A DNA stretch of 64,000 nucleotides from Bradyrhizobium sp. 195 (GTDB lineage: Bacteria; Pseudomonadota; Alphaproteobacteria; Rhizobiales; Xanthobacteraceae): contig NZ_CP082161.1 in NCBI RefSeq assembly GCF_023101665.1, positions 4,340,001 to 4,404,000 on the forward strand. The letters are read 5' to 3'. Each line of letters begins with the position of its first letter. The first letter of the stretch is position 1. The translations under genes were made by a program, and so were the position numbers. The notes under the pieces are model-generated. The model made no database searches. It was not told where the DNA came from and saw only the letters and a list, made by a program, of their open reading frames with translations. Below, one piece after another: positions 19,001 to 26,373 of this stretch.

Positions 19001-19182
19001 GAGGGTTTGGCTTGCGTGCCGCCGAAGGGCTGGCGAGCCTGCTCGCCGCCAGAGGCCAGACGGACCGCGCACGTACGCTGCTGCAGCAGGAATTGCAGCT
19101 CTTCGCGGGTCAACCAGAGCGCGGCGATCGTGCGGATGCCAAGAGGCTGTTGCACGACCTCGAGGGCCGCTCGCGCGTTTGA
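16027..19182 (+). CDS. Class III cyclase-AAA ATPase-TPR regulatory protein
   Basis: A 1051-residue multidomain protein. Residues 10-190 are a class III nucleotidyl cyclase domain: TVLFCDVVDST supplies metal-binding Asp20, YIGDGIRAEFGYP supplies Asp64, and GDTPNIAFRL supplies the transition-state Asn and Arg, so catalytic activity is plausible. Residues 205-480 form an AAA_16/STAND-like ATPase with Walker A GEPGIGKS (242-249) and a Walker B-like LILVEDFHWTDPS. The remainder is alpha-helical and TPR-like (residues about 610-1040). The start ATG 16027 has GGAG just upstream; ATG 15910 would add 39 unconserved-looking residues. The family is abundant in Bradyrhizobium; targets are unknown. Confidence 0.88.
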   Translation: MDDPHDRATERRQLTVLFCDVVDSTGLSERCDTEDLREILLEFQAISSQCIANAGGSVVNYIGDGIRAEFGYPLASENEAESAVRCGLLLLRAIRELSERAIAAIREPLRVRIGVHTGVAVIGRAGPGHVHDATEIVGDTPNIAFRLLEMGEPDSLVISGETKRLLRGKFALQPLGMRSLKGLSRKVEVFLVAGETSEDGVGHRARHRNASRLVDRVTELGQLLQAWELAKTGQGRTVEITGEPGIGKSRLALELIERAALPDDLILAIQASGPHQNTPLYPIIRALEQRIGIGRDDDAEVNLARLRDFMAATSGGDEEQLTLIGQMLGLPVPAASGPTTIPDAHEQRRKTRDAAVRLLISLTRGEASLILVEDFHWTDPSTIEIVERIAGQIGGTRNLLVVTSRASVIGNVSPMILRIVLQRLDDEHCRDLAGSVVRDKQLPSQLLQQIVARSDGVPLFVEELAAAALETGQVDPGVRRAGASGPSEVPSALYDSLMLRLERLGNAKAVAQLASVIGRSFSHRLLAAVAGELHDALDPALERLRASGLIGLERDDDEKVYSFKHALVRDVAYYSLLKRQRRELHDRVAEEIELHLPEVATTEPGYLAQHLSEAGRTSRAAQMWLKAAQQAAERSANLEAIAELNMALEEIRRLPAGLERDNLELNAQIALIGPTIAVQGFGADAVADVSSRAIELCRALDNDPRIFPALYARWSYLRVASNVREAGTLARDFLTLAEQKGTRADRMVGHRLLGTSLLDGETEQACVHLDRAAKLYDAAADRATAVIYGTDVQITSLSNLCICCWLVGRVSEAVAHGQEALGHAQQLAHAHTLGYAYAHACMLHTLERDVQTVRALAQRTLDGAIRRELPLWVSVARTFLGWADLESGRLAEGIDVLEKQRDFLQTAHLVYWLPTYLCWLAEAYLRVDRLADARRCLDQARNVFGRGGNYWYEVECLRIEGRFASHAQINDTMLAEQNFELALALAHRRGQRGFGLRAAEGLASLLAARGQTDRARTLLQQELQLFAGQPERGDRADAKRLLHDLEGRSRV

Positions 19183-19283
19183 CGGCTCAGATCCGGGATC
19201 GAGCCGGTCTGGCGCCCTTTCCAATTTGACATCCCTGAAGAGACCGCCTTTCATATCGATAATTTCGATTTGTGGGGACTGCG

Positions 19284-20177
19284 GTGGACACCGAGCTCGC
19301 GCGTACATTCCTGACCGTGGTCGCGACGGGCAATTTCATCACGGCCGCCGCGCGCCTTCACGTCAGCCAGTCCACAGTCAGCACGCGGATTCACTCGCTC
19401 GAAGAGCTGCTCGGCTGCACGCTGTTCGTTCGCAACAAGGCCGGCGCGGCGCTGACGGCGGCGGGCCGTCAGTTTCAGCGTCACGCTTCGACACTTGTTC
19501 GCACCGTCGAGCAGGCCCGACACGACGTTGGAATCCCCAGGGGATTTAGCGGCGCGCTCGTCGTCGGCGGCCGTATCGGTTTGTGGGAGGAATTTCTGCT
19601 GCTCTGGGTGCCGCGCATGCAGGAGGTCAATCCGCATATCTCCATCCGCGCGGAAAGCGCGCTGGAGCCGGAGTTGATGCAGGGGCTGGTCGAAGGCCGC
19701 ATCGACATCGGCGTGATGTACACGCCGCAAAGCCGCCCGGGCCTCAAGGTCGAGCTGCTGATCGAGGAGCAGCTTGTGCTGGTCTCGACCAACCCCAAAA
19801 GCGATCCGGAGCCGCAGGATGGTTACGTCTATGTCGACTGGGGGCCGGAATTCTATGCTCGCCACAGCGCCGTCTTTCCCAATTTCGCGGGGTCCGCGCT
19901 GACGGCAAACATCGGCTGGCTCGGCCTTGAGCACGTGCTCGCCAATGGCGGCTCCGGCTACTTCGCGTACCGTATCGTCGAGCCGCTGCTCAAGGCTCGG
20001 CGCCTGCATCTGGTGGCGGGGGCGCCGAAATTCTCGATGCCGGCCTATGTCGTCCGCTCAGTCGACCAGCCCGATGATCACGTGCAGAGCGCGATCGCGA
20101 TCATGCGCGACCTCGCCGCCGAGCAGACCCGCCGCATGATGGAAACGCCGGCGCATGCCACACGCAAGCGTCGCTGA
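19284..20177 (+). CDS. LysR family transcriptional regulator
   Basis: A 297-residue LysR-type regulator. The N-terminal winged helix-turn-helix is TFLTVVATGNFITAAARLHVSQSTVSTRIHSLEELLG at about 9-45. The effector-binding domain starts near 88 (GALVVGGRIGLWEEFLLLW). The start is read as GTG at 19284, with GGGG 7 bp upstream; GTG 19272 adds four residues. It points toward, and is convergent with, the OFA transporter operon, which it could regulate, although LysR genes more often lie divergent from their targets. Confidence 0.85.
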   Translation: MDTELARTFLTVVATGNFITAAARLHVSQSTVSTRIHSLEELLGCTLFVRNKAGAALTAAGRQFQRHASTLVRTVEQARHDVGIPRGFSGALVVGGRIGLWEEFLLLWVPRMQEVNPHISIRAESALEPELMQGLVEGRIDIGVMYTPQSRPGLKVELLIEEQLVLVSTNPKSDPEPQDGYVYVDWGPEFYARHSAVFPNFAGSALTANIGWLGLEHVLANGGSGYFAYRIVEPLLKARRLHLVAGAPKFSMPAYVVRSVDQPDDHVQSAIAIMRDLAAEQTRRMMETPAHATRKRR

Positions 20178-20273
20178 CGGCCTGTTCGAAGCTACCCGCG
20201 TCTGTCGCTGCTCAACCGCCGCGCGTTGCCGAGCAGCGTTGGGTGCCTGTCCGTGGGGCGCATCGGATCTTGC

Positions 20274-20399
20274 CTATTGAAACAGCTTCATGGCGTTGAG
20301 CAGGGTCTGGATGACGCCTGCGAGCAGGGGGACGCCCGCAAAGCTCCAGGCCAGCGCCAATTGCAGCGGTGTGGTCCTCGCCGTCTGAGCGTTCTGCAT
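20274..20399 (-). CDS. Tiny membrane protein downstream of OFA transporter
   Basis: A 41-residue protein with a polar start (MQNAQTARTTPLQLALAW) and one hydrophobic helix (FAGVPLLAGVIQTLLNAMKLF). Its ATG lies 4 bp after the stop of the preceding 52-residue gene, so they are almost certainly cotranscribed. Small single-helix proteins of this sort are known beside OFA-type MFS transporters and are annotated as MFS transporter small subunits, and this fits. The function, probably stabilising or modulating the transporter, is inferred. Confidence 0.72.
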   Translation of the reverse strand: MQNAQTARTTPLQLALAWSFAGVPLLAGVIQTLLNAMKLFQ

Positions 20400-20403
20400 A
20401 GTA

Positions 20404-20562
20404 TCATGCCCCCGAGGGATTGTTGTTGGCCGCGACCGCCGCCGCGATCTCGCTGGCGCGATATGCCGGCTTGATCGCCGCCATGGTCTGGGACAGCCGA
20501 GAGGCGACCCAGTTCGGCAGCAGCTGGGAGAACGATGCCTCGCTTCGCGATGTCGTCGTCAT
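20404..20562 (-). CDS. Small protein in OFA transporter operon
   Basis: A 52-residue protein not assigned to a family. It has a polar N terminus (MTTTSRSEASFSQLLPNWV), a possible amphipathic helix (ASRLSQTMAAIKPAYRASEIAAAVA is too short and charged for a clear membrane span) and ends NNNPSGA. AGGAG lies 6 bp before the ATG. It sits 26 bp downstream of the OFA transporter gene and directly before the 41-residue protein, so the three form one transcription unit. Confidence 0.65.
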   Translation of the reverse strand: MTTTSRSEASFSQLLPNWVASRLSQTMAAIKPAYRASEIAAAVAANNNPSGA

Positions 20563-20588
20563 GGTTGCTCCTTTTTGCTCGCCGCGCC

Positions 20589-22004
20589 TCAAGCGCGCGC
20601 CGGTTCGAGAACCTTGTCGTCGTCTGTCATGTGATGGCGCTTGTCGACGGCGCGGACGCAGAGATTGGCGAGAAAGCCGACCACGAGCAGTCCGGCCATG
20701 ATGTACATGGTGGTGTTGTAGGCCTGAGCCTTCGGCACGCCATGGGTGACGTTGTATTCGCGGATGTAGTTGATGAGCACCGGCCCGGCGATGCCGGCCA
20801 TCGACCATGCCGTGAGCAGGATGCCGTGGATGGCCCCGACATAACGCGTGCCGAACATGTCGCGCAGATAGGCCGGCACCGTGGAAAAGCCGCCGCCATA
20901 CATGCTGACGATGATCAGGAAGCACAGCACGAACAGCACGACATTGCCGCTTGCGCCGGCGTAAGGCACGGTCACGTAAAGCGCGAAGCCGAGCACCATG
21001 TAGACGAAATAGGTGTTCTTGCGTCCGACGAAGTCGGACAATGAAGCCCAGCTGAAGCGTCCGCCCATGTTGAAAAGACTCATCAGCCCGACGAGACCGG
21101 CGGCCGCGACCGCGGTGATGTGTCCCGGGAACATCTCCTGGCTCATCGCCGAAGCCTGGCCGAGTACGCCGATGCCTGCGGTGGTGTTGCAGAACAACAC
21201 GAGCCAGATCAGCCAGAACTGCGGCGTCTTGATCGCCTGATAGACGAACACGTCGTTCTTCGTCATCAGCTTGGTGGCGGTTGCCGGCGGCACGTAGCCT
21301 TCCGGCTTCCAGCCCGGCGCCGGCACGCGGACGATAGCGGAGCCGACCATCATGAAGACGAAGTAGACGCAGCCTAGCGTGATGAAGGCGCCGAAGACGC
21401 CGACGTCGGTCGTGCTGGCGAACTTACTCATCAGCCAGACGGAGAAGGGGGAGGCGATCAGGGCGCCGCCGCCGAAGCCCATGATCGCCATGCCGGTCGC
21501 CATGCCCGGCCGATCGGGAAACCATTTCATCAGCGTCGAGACCGGCGAAATGTAGCCGATGCCGAGCGCGCAGCCTCCGATCACGCCGTAGCCAAAATAG
21601 ATGATCCAGAGACTGTGGAGATGGACGCCGAGCGCCGAGATCAGGAAGGCGCTCGCCCAGGCGACGCCGGCGGTGAACATCGCCCGCCGCGGACCGCCTT
21701 CCTCGACCCAGCGTCCGAACACTGCAGCCGACAATCCCAGGAAGACCATCGCGATGGAGAAGATCCAGCCGAGTTCCGTGAGCTTCCAGTCACCCGGGGC
21801 TGATTGAGTGATGCCGATCAGCTTGGTCATCGGCAGGTTGAAGACGCTGAAAGCGTACGCCTGCCCGATACACAGATGCACGCAGAGCGCCGCGGGCGGC
21901 ACCATCCACCTGCTGTAACCGGGCCTTGCAACCGTGTGCTCGCGATCGAGGAACGACAGCAGGGAGCGTGAGGGCAGCCCCGATGCATCGAGCGTGGTCG
22001 TCAT
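20589..22004 (-). CDS. OFA family MFS transporter (oxalate/formate antiporter-like)
   Basis: A 471-residue, 12-helix major facilitator of the OFA family, the group containing OxlT. Family traits are VHLCIGQAYAFSVFNLP in the first helix, the helix 2-3 loop region FGRWVEEGGPRRAMF, GIGYISPVSTLMKWFPDRPGMATGMAIMGFGGGA in the fourth and fifth helices, and MSLFNMGGRFSWASLSDFVGRKNTYF in the second half. Oxalate, formate or another small carboxylate is the likely substrate. Two tiny genes follow at once. Upstream, 22005-22253 carries AT-rich inverted repeats that may be its operator. Confidence 0.88.
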   Translation of the reverse strand: MTTTLDASGLPSRSLLSFLDREHTVARPGYSRWMVPPAALCVHLCIGQAYAFSVFNLPMTKLIGITQSAPGDWKLTELGWIFSIAMVFLGLSAAVFGRWVEEGGPRRAMFTAGVAWASAFLISALGVHLHSLWIIYFGYGVIGGCALGIGYISPVSTLMKWFPDRPGMATGMAIMGFGGGALIASPFSVWLMSKFASTTDVGVFGAFITLGCVYFVFMMVGSAIVRVPAPGWKPEGYVPPATATKLMTKNDVFVYQAIKTPQFWLIWLVLFCNTTAGIGVLGQASAMSQEMFPGHITAVAAAGLVGLMSLFNMGGRFSWASLSDFVGRKNTYFVYMVLGFALYVTVPYAGASGNVVLFVLCFLIIVSMYGGGFSTVPAYLRDMFGTRYVGAIHGILLTAWSMAGIAGPVLINYIREYNVTHGVPKAQAYNTTMYIMAGLLVVGFLANLCVRAVDKRHHMTDDDKVLEPARA

Positions 22005-22101
22005 CGAAAATCCTCCTGGCGCGTCGCCCTTCTGGGCGCAGCCATCCGGCTGCGGGTGATCGCGTCCTCAAGCTACGCAGGAGAATGGTTTTGACAAACG
22101 A

Positions 22102-22141
22102 ATAATATCGGCCGTTATTATCGATATTACCGATATATCGG
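22102..22141. promoter_or_regulatory. Cluster of AT-rich inverted repeats upstream of OFA operon
   Basis: Three symmetric elements lie in 40 bp: ATAATA-N8-TATTAT (22102-22121), TATCGATA (22119-22126) and the perfect 12-bp palindrome CCGATATATCGG (22130-22141). They lie about 100-140 bp upstream of the OFA transporter start and between two minus-strand genes. An operator role is inferred from position and symmetry only. Confidence 0.45.
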
Positions 22142-22253
22142 CGCGAAGCTACGCGGAGCCGGTTGCAAGCAAAAGGTCCGGACAGCCGCGCTGTCCGGAC
22201 CTGGTGTGAGGCGAGCGATTGGGCCGACCTGCCTTGGTCGGCCACCTTGCGAG

Positions 22254-23237
22254 CTACAATGTCATCTGCATCGGTTCGGGATAGTAGCGGAAGCCGTCGC
22301 CCGCCTTGGCGACGTGGCCGTAGCCCGGCCAGGCGAAGTGATAGGACATCACCGGGATCTTGTTTGCCGCGAGCATCGTCAGGAGCTTGACGCGCGACTC
22401 GGCCGCCTGCTTCGGATCCGTGTCGTAGGAGAACTCCATCCGCGGCCGCTCCAGCAACAGCACCGAATGGTGCGAGAGGTCGCCGAGGAAGGCGAAGGAT
22501 TTGCCCGCCGACGAAACCGTGAAGATGGTGTGGCCGACGGTGTGGCCGGGCGCCGCCAACGCCTGCACGCCCGGAAGAAATTCCTGGCCGTCCTTGAAGA
22601 ACACGATGCGGTCGCGGACCGGGAGCAGGTTCTTGCGAGCGTGGACGACGAAGTCCTTGACCGGGCTGCCGAGCTTGCCTTCGTCGGTCCAAAAGTCAAA
22701 GTCGGTCTGGGAGATGTAGATCTGCGCGTTGGGAAACAGCGGCTTGCCGCCTTCATCCACGATGCCCCCGATATGGTCGATATGGGCATGCGAGCAGACC
22801 ACGGCGTCGATGTCCCCCGGCTTGATGCCGGCCTCGGTCATGCTCTTCTGTTGTCGCCCGGTGGTGGCGCCAAACATCTTCGATGAGCCCATGCCGGTAT
22901 CGAACAGGATGAGCTTGTCGCCGGTATTGACGATCGGCGAATTCTGCTCGAGCACGACATTGTCCGGCGACAGGAAATTCTCGGCCAGCATCTTCTTGAC
23001 CTCTTCCTTGGGAACGCCGGTGAAGGTCCCGGAGGGATCGCCGAGCGGCAACGGTCCGTCGGATACGACGGTCACCTCGGCATCGCCGAGAACGAAGCGG
23101 TGCCAGTAGGGCGTCTGGGTGCCGAGCTTGGGAGCCCGCGCCAACGCGCTGCTGCCGAGCATGGCACTGGCGCCAAGGCTAGCACCAAGGCCCGCCCCAA
23201 GTGCGAGCAGGGACCGACGAGAGACATCAATTGTCAT
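22254..23237 (-). CDS. Tat-exported metallo-beta-lactamase fold hydrolase
   Basis: A 327-residue periplasmic MBL-fold hydrolase. The N terminus SRRSLLALGAGLGASLGASA with ALA-RA near 34 is a twin-arginine signal. The metal motif SHAHIDHIGG supplies the HxHxDH ligands, APGHTVGHT another His and FLGDLSHH the bridging Asp. The domain arrangement resembles quorum-quenching-type lactonases and related hydrolases, but the substrate is unknown. It is transcribed toward the OFA gene with a 249-bp gap, so its own promoter lies upstream of 23237. Confidence 0.87.
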   Translation of the reverse strand: MTIDVSRRSLLALGAGLGASLGASAMLGSSALARAPKLGTQTPYWHRFVLGDAEVTVVSDGPLPLGDPSGTFTGVPKEEVKKMLAENFLSPDNVVLEQNSPIVNTGDKLILFDTGMGSSKMFGATTGRQQKSMTEAGIKPGDIDAVVCSHAHIDHIGGIVDEGGKPLFPNAQIYISQTDFDFWTDEGKLGSPVKDFVVHARKNLLPVRDRIVFFKDGQEFLPGVQALAAPGHTVGHTIFTVSSAGKSFAFLGDLSHHSVLLLERPRMEFSYDTDPKQAAESRVKLLTMLAANKIPVMSYHFAWPGYGHVAKAGDGFRYYPEPMQMTL

Positions 23238-23461
23238 GCGTTTCCTCCGCTTTGTCTTTTCTCTTGCGCAATTGTTCGCGCGTTGGGACCGGCCCGATCG
23301 GCCACGCGGCCGCAGGTCGGCAGAAAAGTATGCTGCGCCGGCCGCGACAAGCTAGCAAGTGGAATTAGTGCGCAGATTCACGCGGAGCGGGAACGAGCTG
23401 GGGTGCGGGAAAGCCACGCGTGGACACGCTCTCCGCCAGCCAAGGCGACACAAATTGCGCC

Positions 23462-24148
23462 TTACGCAATTCTCAGCGTGAGGTCGTTCCCTTCCGTCTC
23501 GGCAAAGCCCGCCTGCAGCACCTCTTCGCGCTTGTGCCGGAGATGCGCGCGCAGGATATGCGAGAGGCCGGCGCCGTCGCGCCGCTGAAGCGCGTTCAAG
23601 ATTGCCTCATGCTCCATGACGGCGAGCGCCCAGCGCTGCGGCGTCATCGGCGTCACGTAGCGCGCCCGCCGGATGCGTGCGGTCACGGAAGTGTACAACC
23701 CCGCGAGCACGGGATTTCCGGCTGCGTTGACGATGGCTTCGTGAATGGCGCGGTTGCCGCGATAATACTGGATCAGGTCGCCCTCGCTATAATGTTGCAC
23801 CATCTCCGCATGCGCGGCCGCGATCGCGTCGATCGCGGCGTCCGTGATGCGCTCGCAAGCGAGCTCGCCGGCGAGGGCCTCCAGGCCCTGGCAGACCTCG
23901 AACAGGTCGCGCATGTCCTTGTCAGTCAGTTTTGCCGCGCGTGAGCCGCGATGCGGCAGCAGCTGCACGAGACCTTCCGCAGCCAGCACCTTGAGCGCTT
24001 CGCGCAGCGGCGTGCGCGAAATCTCGAGCCGCTCGCACAGCTCACGCTCGGGAATTCGGGCGCCCGGCGGGATTTCGCCGTCAAGCAGGATGGCGCGGAT
24101 GCGTCCGACGACGTCTTCATGAAGCATGGGTCTGAACTCAGTTTGCAT
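23462..24148 (-). CDS. GntR family regulator, FCD (FadR/VanR) type
   Basis: A 228-residue DNA-binding regulator. The winged helix is at about 10-72 (IRAILLDGEIPPGARIPERELCERLEISRTPLREALKVLAAEGLV). The FCD effector domain follows, with metal-ligand candidates in IQYYRGNRAIHEAIVNAAGNP and ILRAHLRHKREE. Such regulators sense small carboxylates. It is divergent from the catabolic and transport operon starting at 24245, with only 96 bp between them, full of symmetric elements. The most economical reading is that it represses both itself and that operon. The first TTTGCATTCAAAAATG copy overlaps its start codon. Confidence 0.9.
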   Translation of the reverse strand: MQTEFRPMLHEDVVGRIRAILLDGEIPPGARIPERELCERLEISRTPLREALKVLAAEGLVQLLPHRGSRAAKLTDKDMRDLFEVCQGLEALAGELACERITDAAIDAIAAAHAEMVQHYSEGDLIQYYRGNRAIHEAIVNAAGNPVLAGLYTSVTARIRRARYVTPMTPQRWALAVMEHEAILNALQRRDGAGLSHILRAHLRHKREEVLQAGFAETEGNDLTLRIA

Positions 24149-24219
24149 TCAAAAATGAACTTATAAGCGGATATTTTCAAGTTCCAGCTTGAAAATCTCA
24201 TATTTTGCATTCAAAAATG
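24142..24219. promoter_or_regulatory. Probable GntR operator region with direct and inverted repeats
   Basis: The 96-bp divergent gap holds two exact direct copies of TTTGCATTCAAAAATG (24142-24157 and 24204-24219), the first overlapping the regulator's start codon. Between them is a perfect inverted repeat ATTTTCAAG-N6-CTTGAAAAT (24173-24181 and 24188-24196). This architecture is expected for an autoregulated divergent promoter pair bound by the GntR protein. The AT-rich composition stands out from the flanks. Confidence 0.65.
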
Positions 24220-24244
24220 TAAAAAACAGGAGGATGCCGAGGAA

Positions 24245-25039
24245 ATGGACCTGCAAGTCGAGGCAGAAGACCTCCTTTTTGAATGCAAGGACGGCATCGG
24301 GCGGATCACCTTCAACCGCCCGCAGGCCCGTAACGCCTTCACCTTCGCCATGTACGAGCGGCTCGCGGCGATCTGCGAGGAAGCCAACCGCGACCACGCC
24401 ATCAAGGTGTTGGTGCTGCGCGGGGCCGGCGACAAGGCGTTCGCCTCGGGCACCGACATCAACCAGTTCCGCGAATTCAGGACGCCGCAGGACGCGATCG
24501 ATTACGAGAACCGGATCGATCGCGTGCTGACCACGCTCGAACAGTGCCGGGTGCCGACGATCGCGGCGATCAACGGATTCTGCACCGGAGGCGGGGCGGG
24601 CATTGCCGCTTCCTGCGACCTGCGCATCGGCACGAAAAGCGCGAAAATCGGGTTTCCCATCGCCCGCACGCTCGGCAACTGCCTGTCGATGTCCAATGTC
24701 AGCCGTCTCACCGCGCTCATCGGCGCTGCCCGCGTCAAGGATCTCATCTTCACCGCGCGCCTCGTCGATGCCGCGGAGGCCGTAAGCGTGGGGCTGCTCG
24801 GCGAGGTCGTCGAGGATCTCCAGGCCCTCGACTGGCGCACTGAGGAGGTGGCCCGCCTCGTTGCCAGCCATGCGCCGCTGACGCTGAATGCGACCAAGCA
24901 GGCCGTGGGCCGCCTGCAAAGGCGGCTGACGCGGGACGAGGGCGAGGACCTCATTCTGATGTGCTACACGAGTCAGGATTTTCGCGAAGGGCTCGATGCT
25001 TTCCTCAACAAGCGCGCGCCGCAATGGCGCGGCCAATAG
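24245..25039 (+). CDS. Enoyl-CoA hydratase/isomerase family protein
   Basis: A 264-residue crotonase-fold enzyme acting on an acyl-CoA. The oxyanion-hole motifs are AFASGTDINQF near 65-75 and NGFCTGGGAGIAASCDLRIG near 104-123. The typical catalytic Glu pair is not obvious, so hydratase activity as opposed to another crotonase chemistry is unproven. CAGGAGG is about 12 bp upstream of the ATG. It is the first gene of a six-gene plus-strand operon and is followed 9 bp later by the CoA-transferase gene, which presumably supplies its CoA-activated substrate. Confidence 0.87.
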   Translation: MDLQVEAEDLLFECKDGIGRITFNRPQARNAFTFAMYERLAAICEEANRDHAIKVLVLRGAGDKAFASGTDINQFREFRTPQDAIDYENRIDRVLTTLEQCRVPTIAAINGFCTGGGAGIAASCDLRIGTKSAKIGFPIARTLGNCLSMSNVSRLTALIGAARVKDLIFTARLVDAAEAVSVGLLGEVVEDLQALDWRTEEVARLVASHAPLTLNATKQAVGRLQRRLTRDEGEDLILMCYTSQDFREGLDAFLNKRAPQWRGQ

Positions 25040-25048
25040 GACGCCCCG

Positions 25049-26308
25049 ATGCAAAGCGATCGATCGCAATCCACCTCCCGCCGTTCCGGGCCGCTCGCCG
25101 GCCTCAAGGTCATCGATCTCACCCATGTCATGGCCGGGCCGACCTGCACCTTGATGCTCGCCGACATGGGCGCCGACGTCATCAAGATCGAGAAGTCGCC
25201 GAACGGCGACGACACCCGCCATTCGGTCCCCCCGAAGATCGGCGACGAGGCGGCGTCCTTCCTGATGATGAACCGCAACAAGCGCGGCATCGTGCTGGAC
25301 CTGAAGACCGAAGGCGGCAAAGAGGTGCTGCGTCGCCTGATCGCGGGTGCCGACGTGCTGGTCGAGAATTTCGCGCCCGGCGCCATGGAGCGCCTCGGCT
25401 TCGGCTATGAGGCGCTGCACGCCGAATTCCCGGCGCTGATCTACTGCTCGCTGTCGGGGTTTGGCCGCACCGGCCCCTACAAGCATCGTCGCGGTTTTGA
25501 CCTCGTCGCGCAGGCCATGAGCGGCATCATGAGCTTTACCGGCGAGCGTCCCGACGGTCCGCCCGTCAAATGCGGCCCGCCGCTGTCGGACATCACCGCC
25601 GGTCTGCTCGCGAGCATGGGCATCCTTGCCGCCTTTACGCATCGTCTCAAGACCGGCGAAGGGCAATGGGTCGAGACCTCGCTTTATGAGGCCGCCCTGG
25701 TGCAGACCTATTGGCAATCGACCATCGCGCTCGCTGCCGGCACCGCGCCACGCGCGATGGGCTCGGCGCATCCGCTCAACGCGCCGTATCAGGCCTTTGA
25801 GGCCTCGGACGGCTGGCTCGTGGTCGGCGGCGCCAACAAAAAGCACTGGCTGTTGATGCTGGAGGCGCTCGGCGCCAGCGAGCTCGCCGCCGATCCGCGC
25901 TTTGTGAACGGCGCCGACCGCATGGCCAACCTGAAGGAGCTCGAAGCGGTTTTGAGCGAACGCTTCCGCACCAAATCGCGGGCACATTGGCTCGCCGCAT
26001 TGGACGAGAAGGGCGTGCCGTGCGGCCCCGTGCATGACATGCTGGAAGCCCTGAACGATCCGCAGACGCTGGCGCGTGAGATGGTCGTCGAGGTCGAGCA
26101 TTCCACGCTTGGTCCCGTCAAGACGATCGGGCTTCCCGTGAAGTTTTCGGAGACCCCAGGCAAAGTGCTGTCGGGCGCACCGGTCTATGGTGAGCACACA
26201 AGAGAGGTGCTGGCCGAGCACGGGTTCGACCAGAAGCAAATCGAAGCGCTCGCAAAAGAAGGCGCAATCGTCCTGGCCTCGGGAAGACGCGAGGAACGCG
26301 TCGCCTGA
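25049..26308 (+). CDS. CaiB/BaiF family (class III) CoA-transferase
   Basis: A 419-residue formyl-CoA-transferase-type enzyme that moves CoA between carboxylic acids. The N terminus shows GPLAGLKVIDLTHVMAGPTCTLMLADMGADVIKIE. The catalytic Asp is expected in the region after FGRTGPYKHRRGFDLVAQAMSGIM. The C-terminal part has GVPCGPVHDMLEALNDPQT. It lies between the crotonase gene and the TctC gene, so it probably activates the imported acid, or transfers CoA to it, before the crotonase step. The acid itself cannot be named from the sequence. Confidence 0.9.
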   Translation: MQSDRSQSTSRRSGPLAGLKVIDLTHVMAGPTCTLMLADMGADVIKIEKSPNGDDTRHSVPPKIGDEAASFLMMNRNKRGIVLDLKTEGGKEVLRRLIAGADVLVENFAPGAMERLGFGYEALHAEFPALIYCSLSGFGRTGPYKHRRGFDLVAQAMSGIMSFTGERPDGPPVKCGPPLSDITAGLLASMGILAAFTHRLKTGEGQWVETSLYEAALVQTYWQSTIALAAGTAPRAMGSAHPLNAPYQAFEASDGWLVVGGANKKHWLLMLEALGASELAADPRFVNGADRMANLKELEAVLSERFRTKSRAHWLAALDEKGVPCGPVHDMLEALNDPQTLAREMVVEVEHSTLGPVKTIGLPVKFSETPGKVLSGAPVYGEHTREVLAEHGFDQKQIEALAKEGAIVLASGRREERVA

Positions 26309-26373
26309 CCGGACGTGGATACGACAAAACCAAAGACAAATAACAAAAGACAAAAAATCAGCTGGAGGAAATC

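Noticed and set aside
24161..26353. 730-codon open frame on the minus strand
   Set aside because: It runs antisense to the enoyl-CoA hydratase and CoA-transferase genes, whose motifs are clear on the plus strand. The composition is typical of antisense frames in high-GC DNA.
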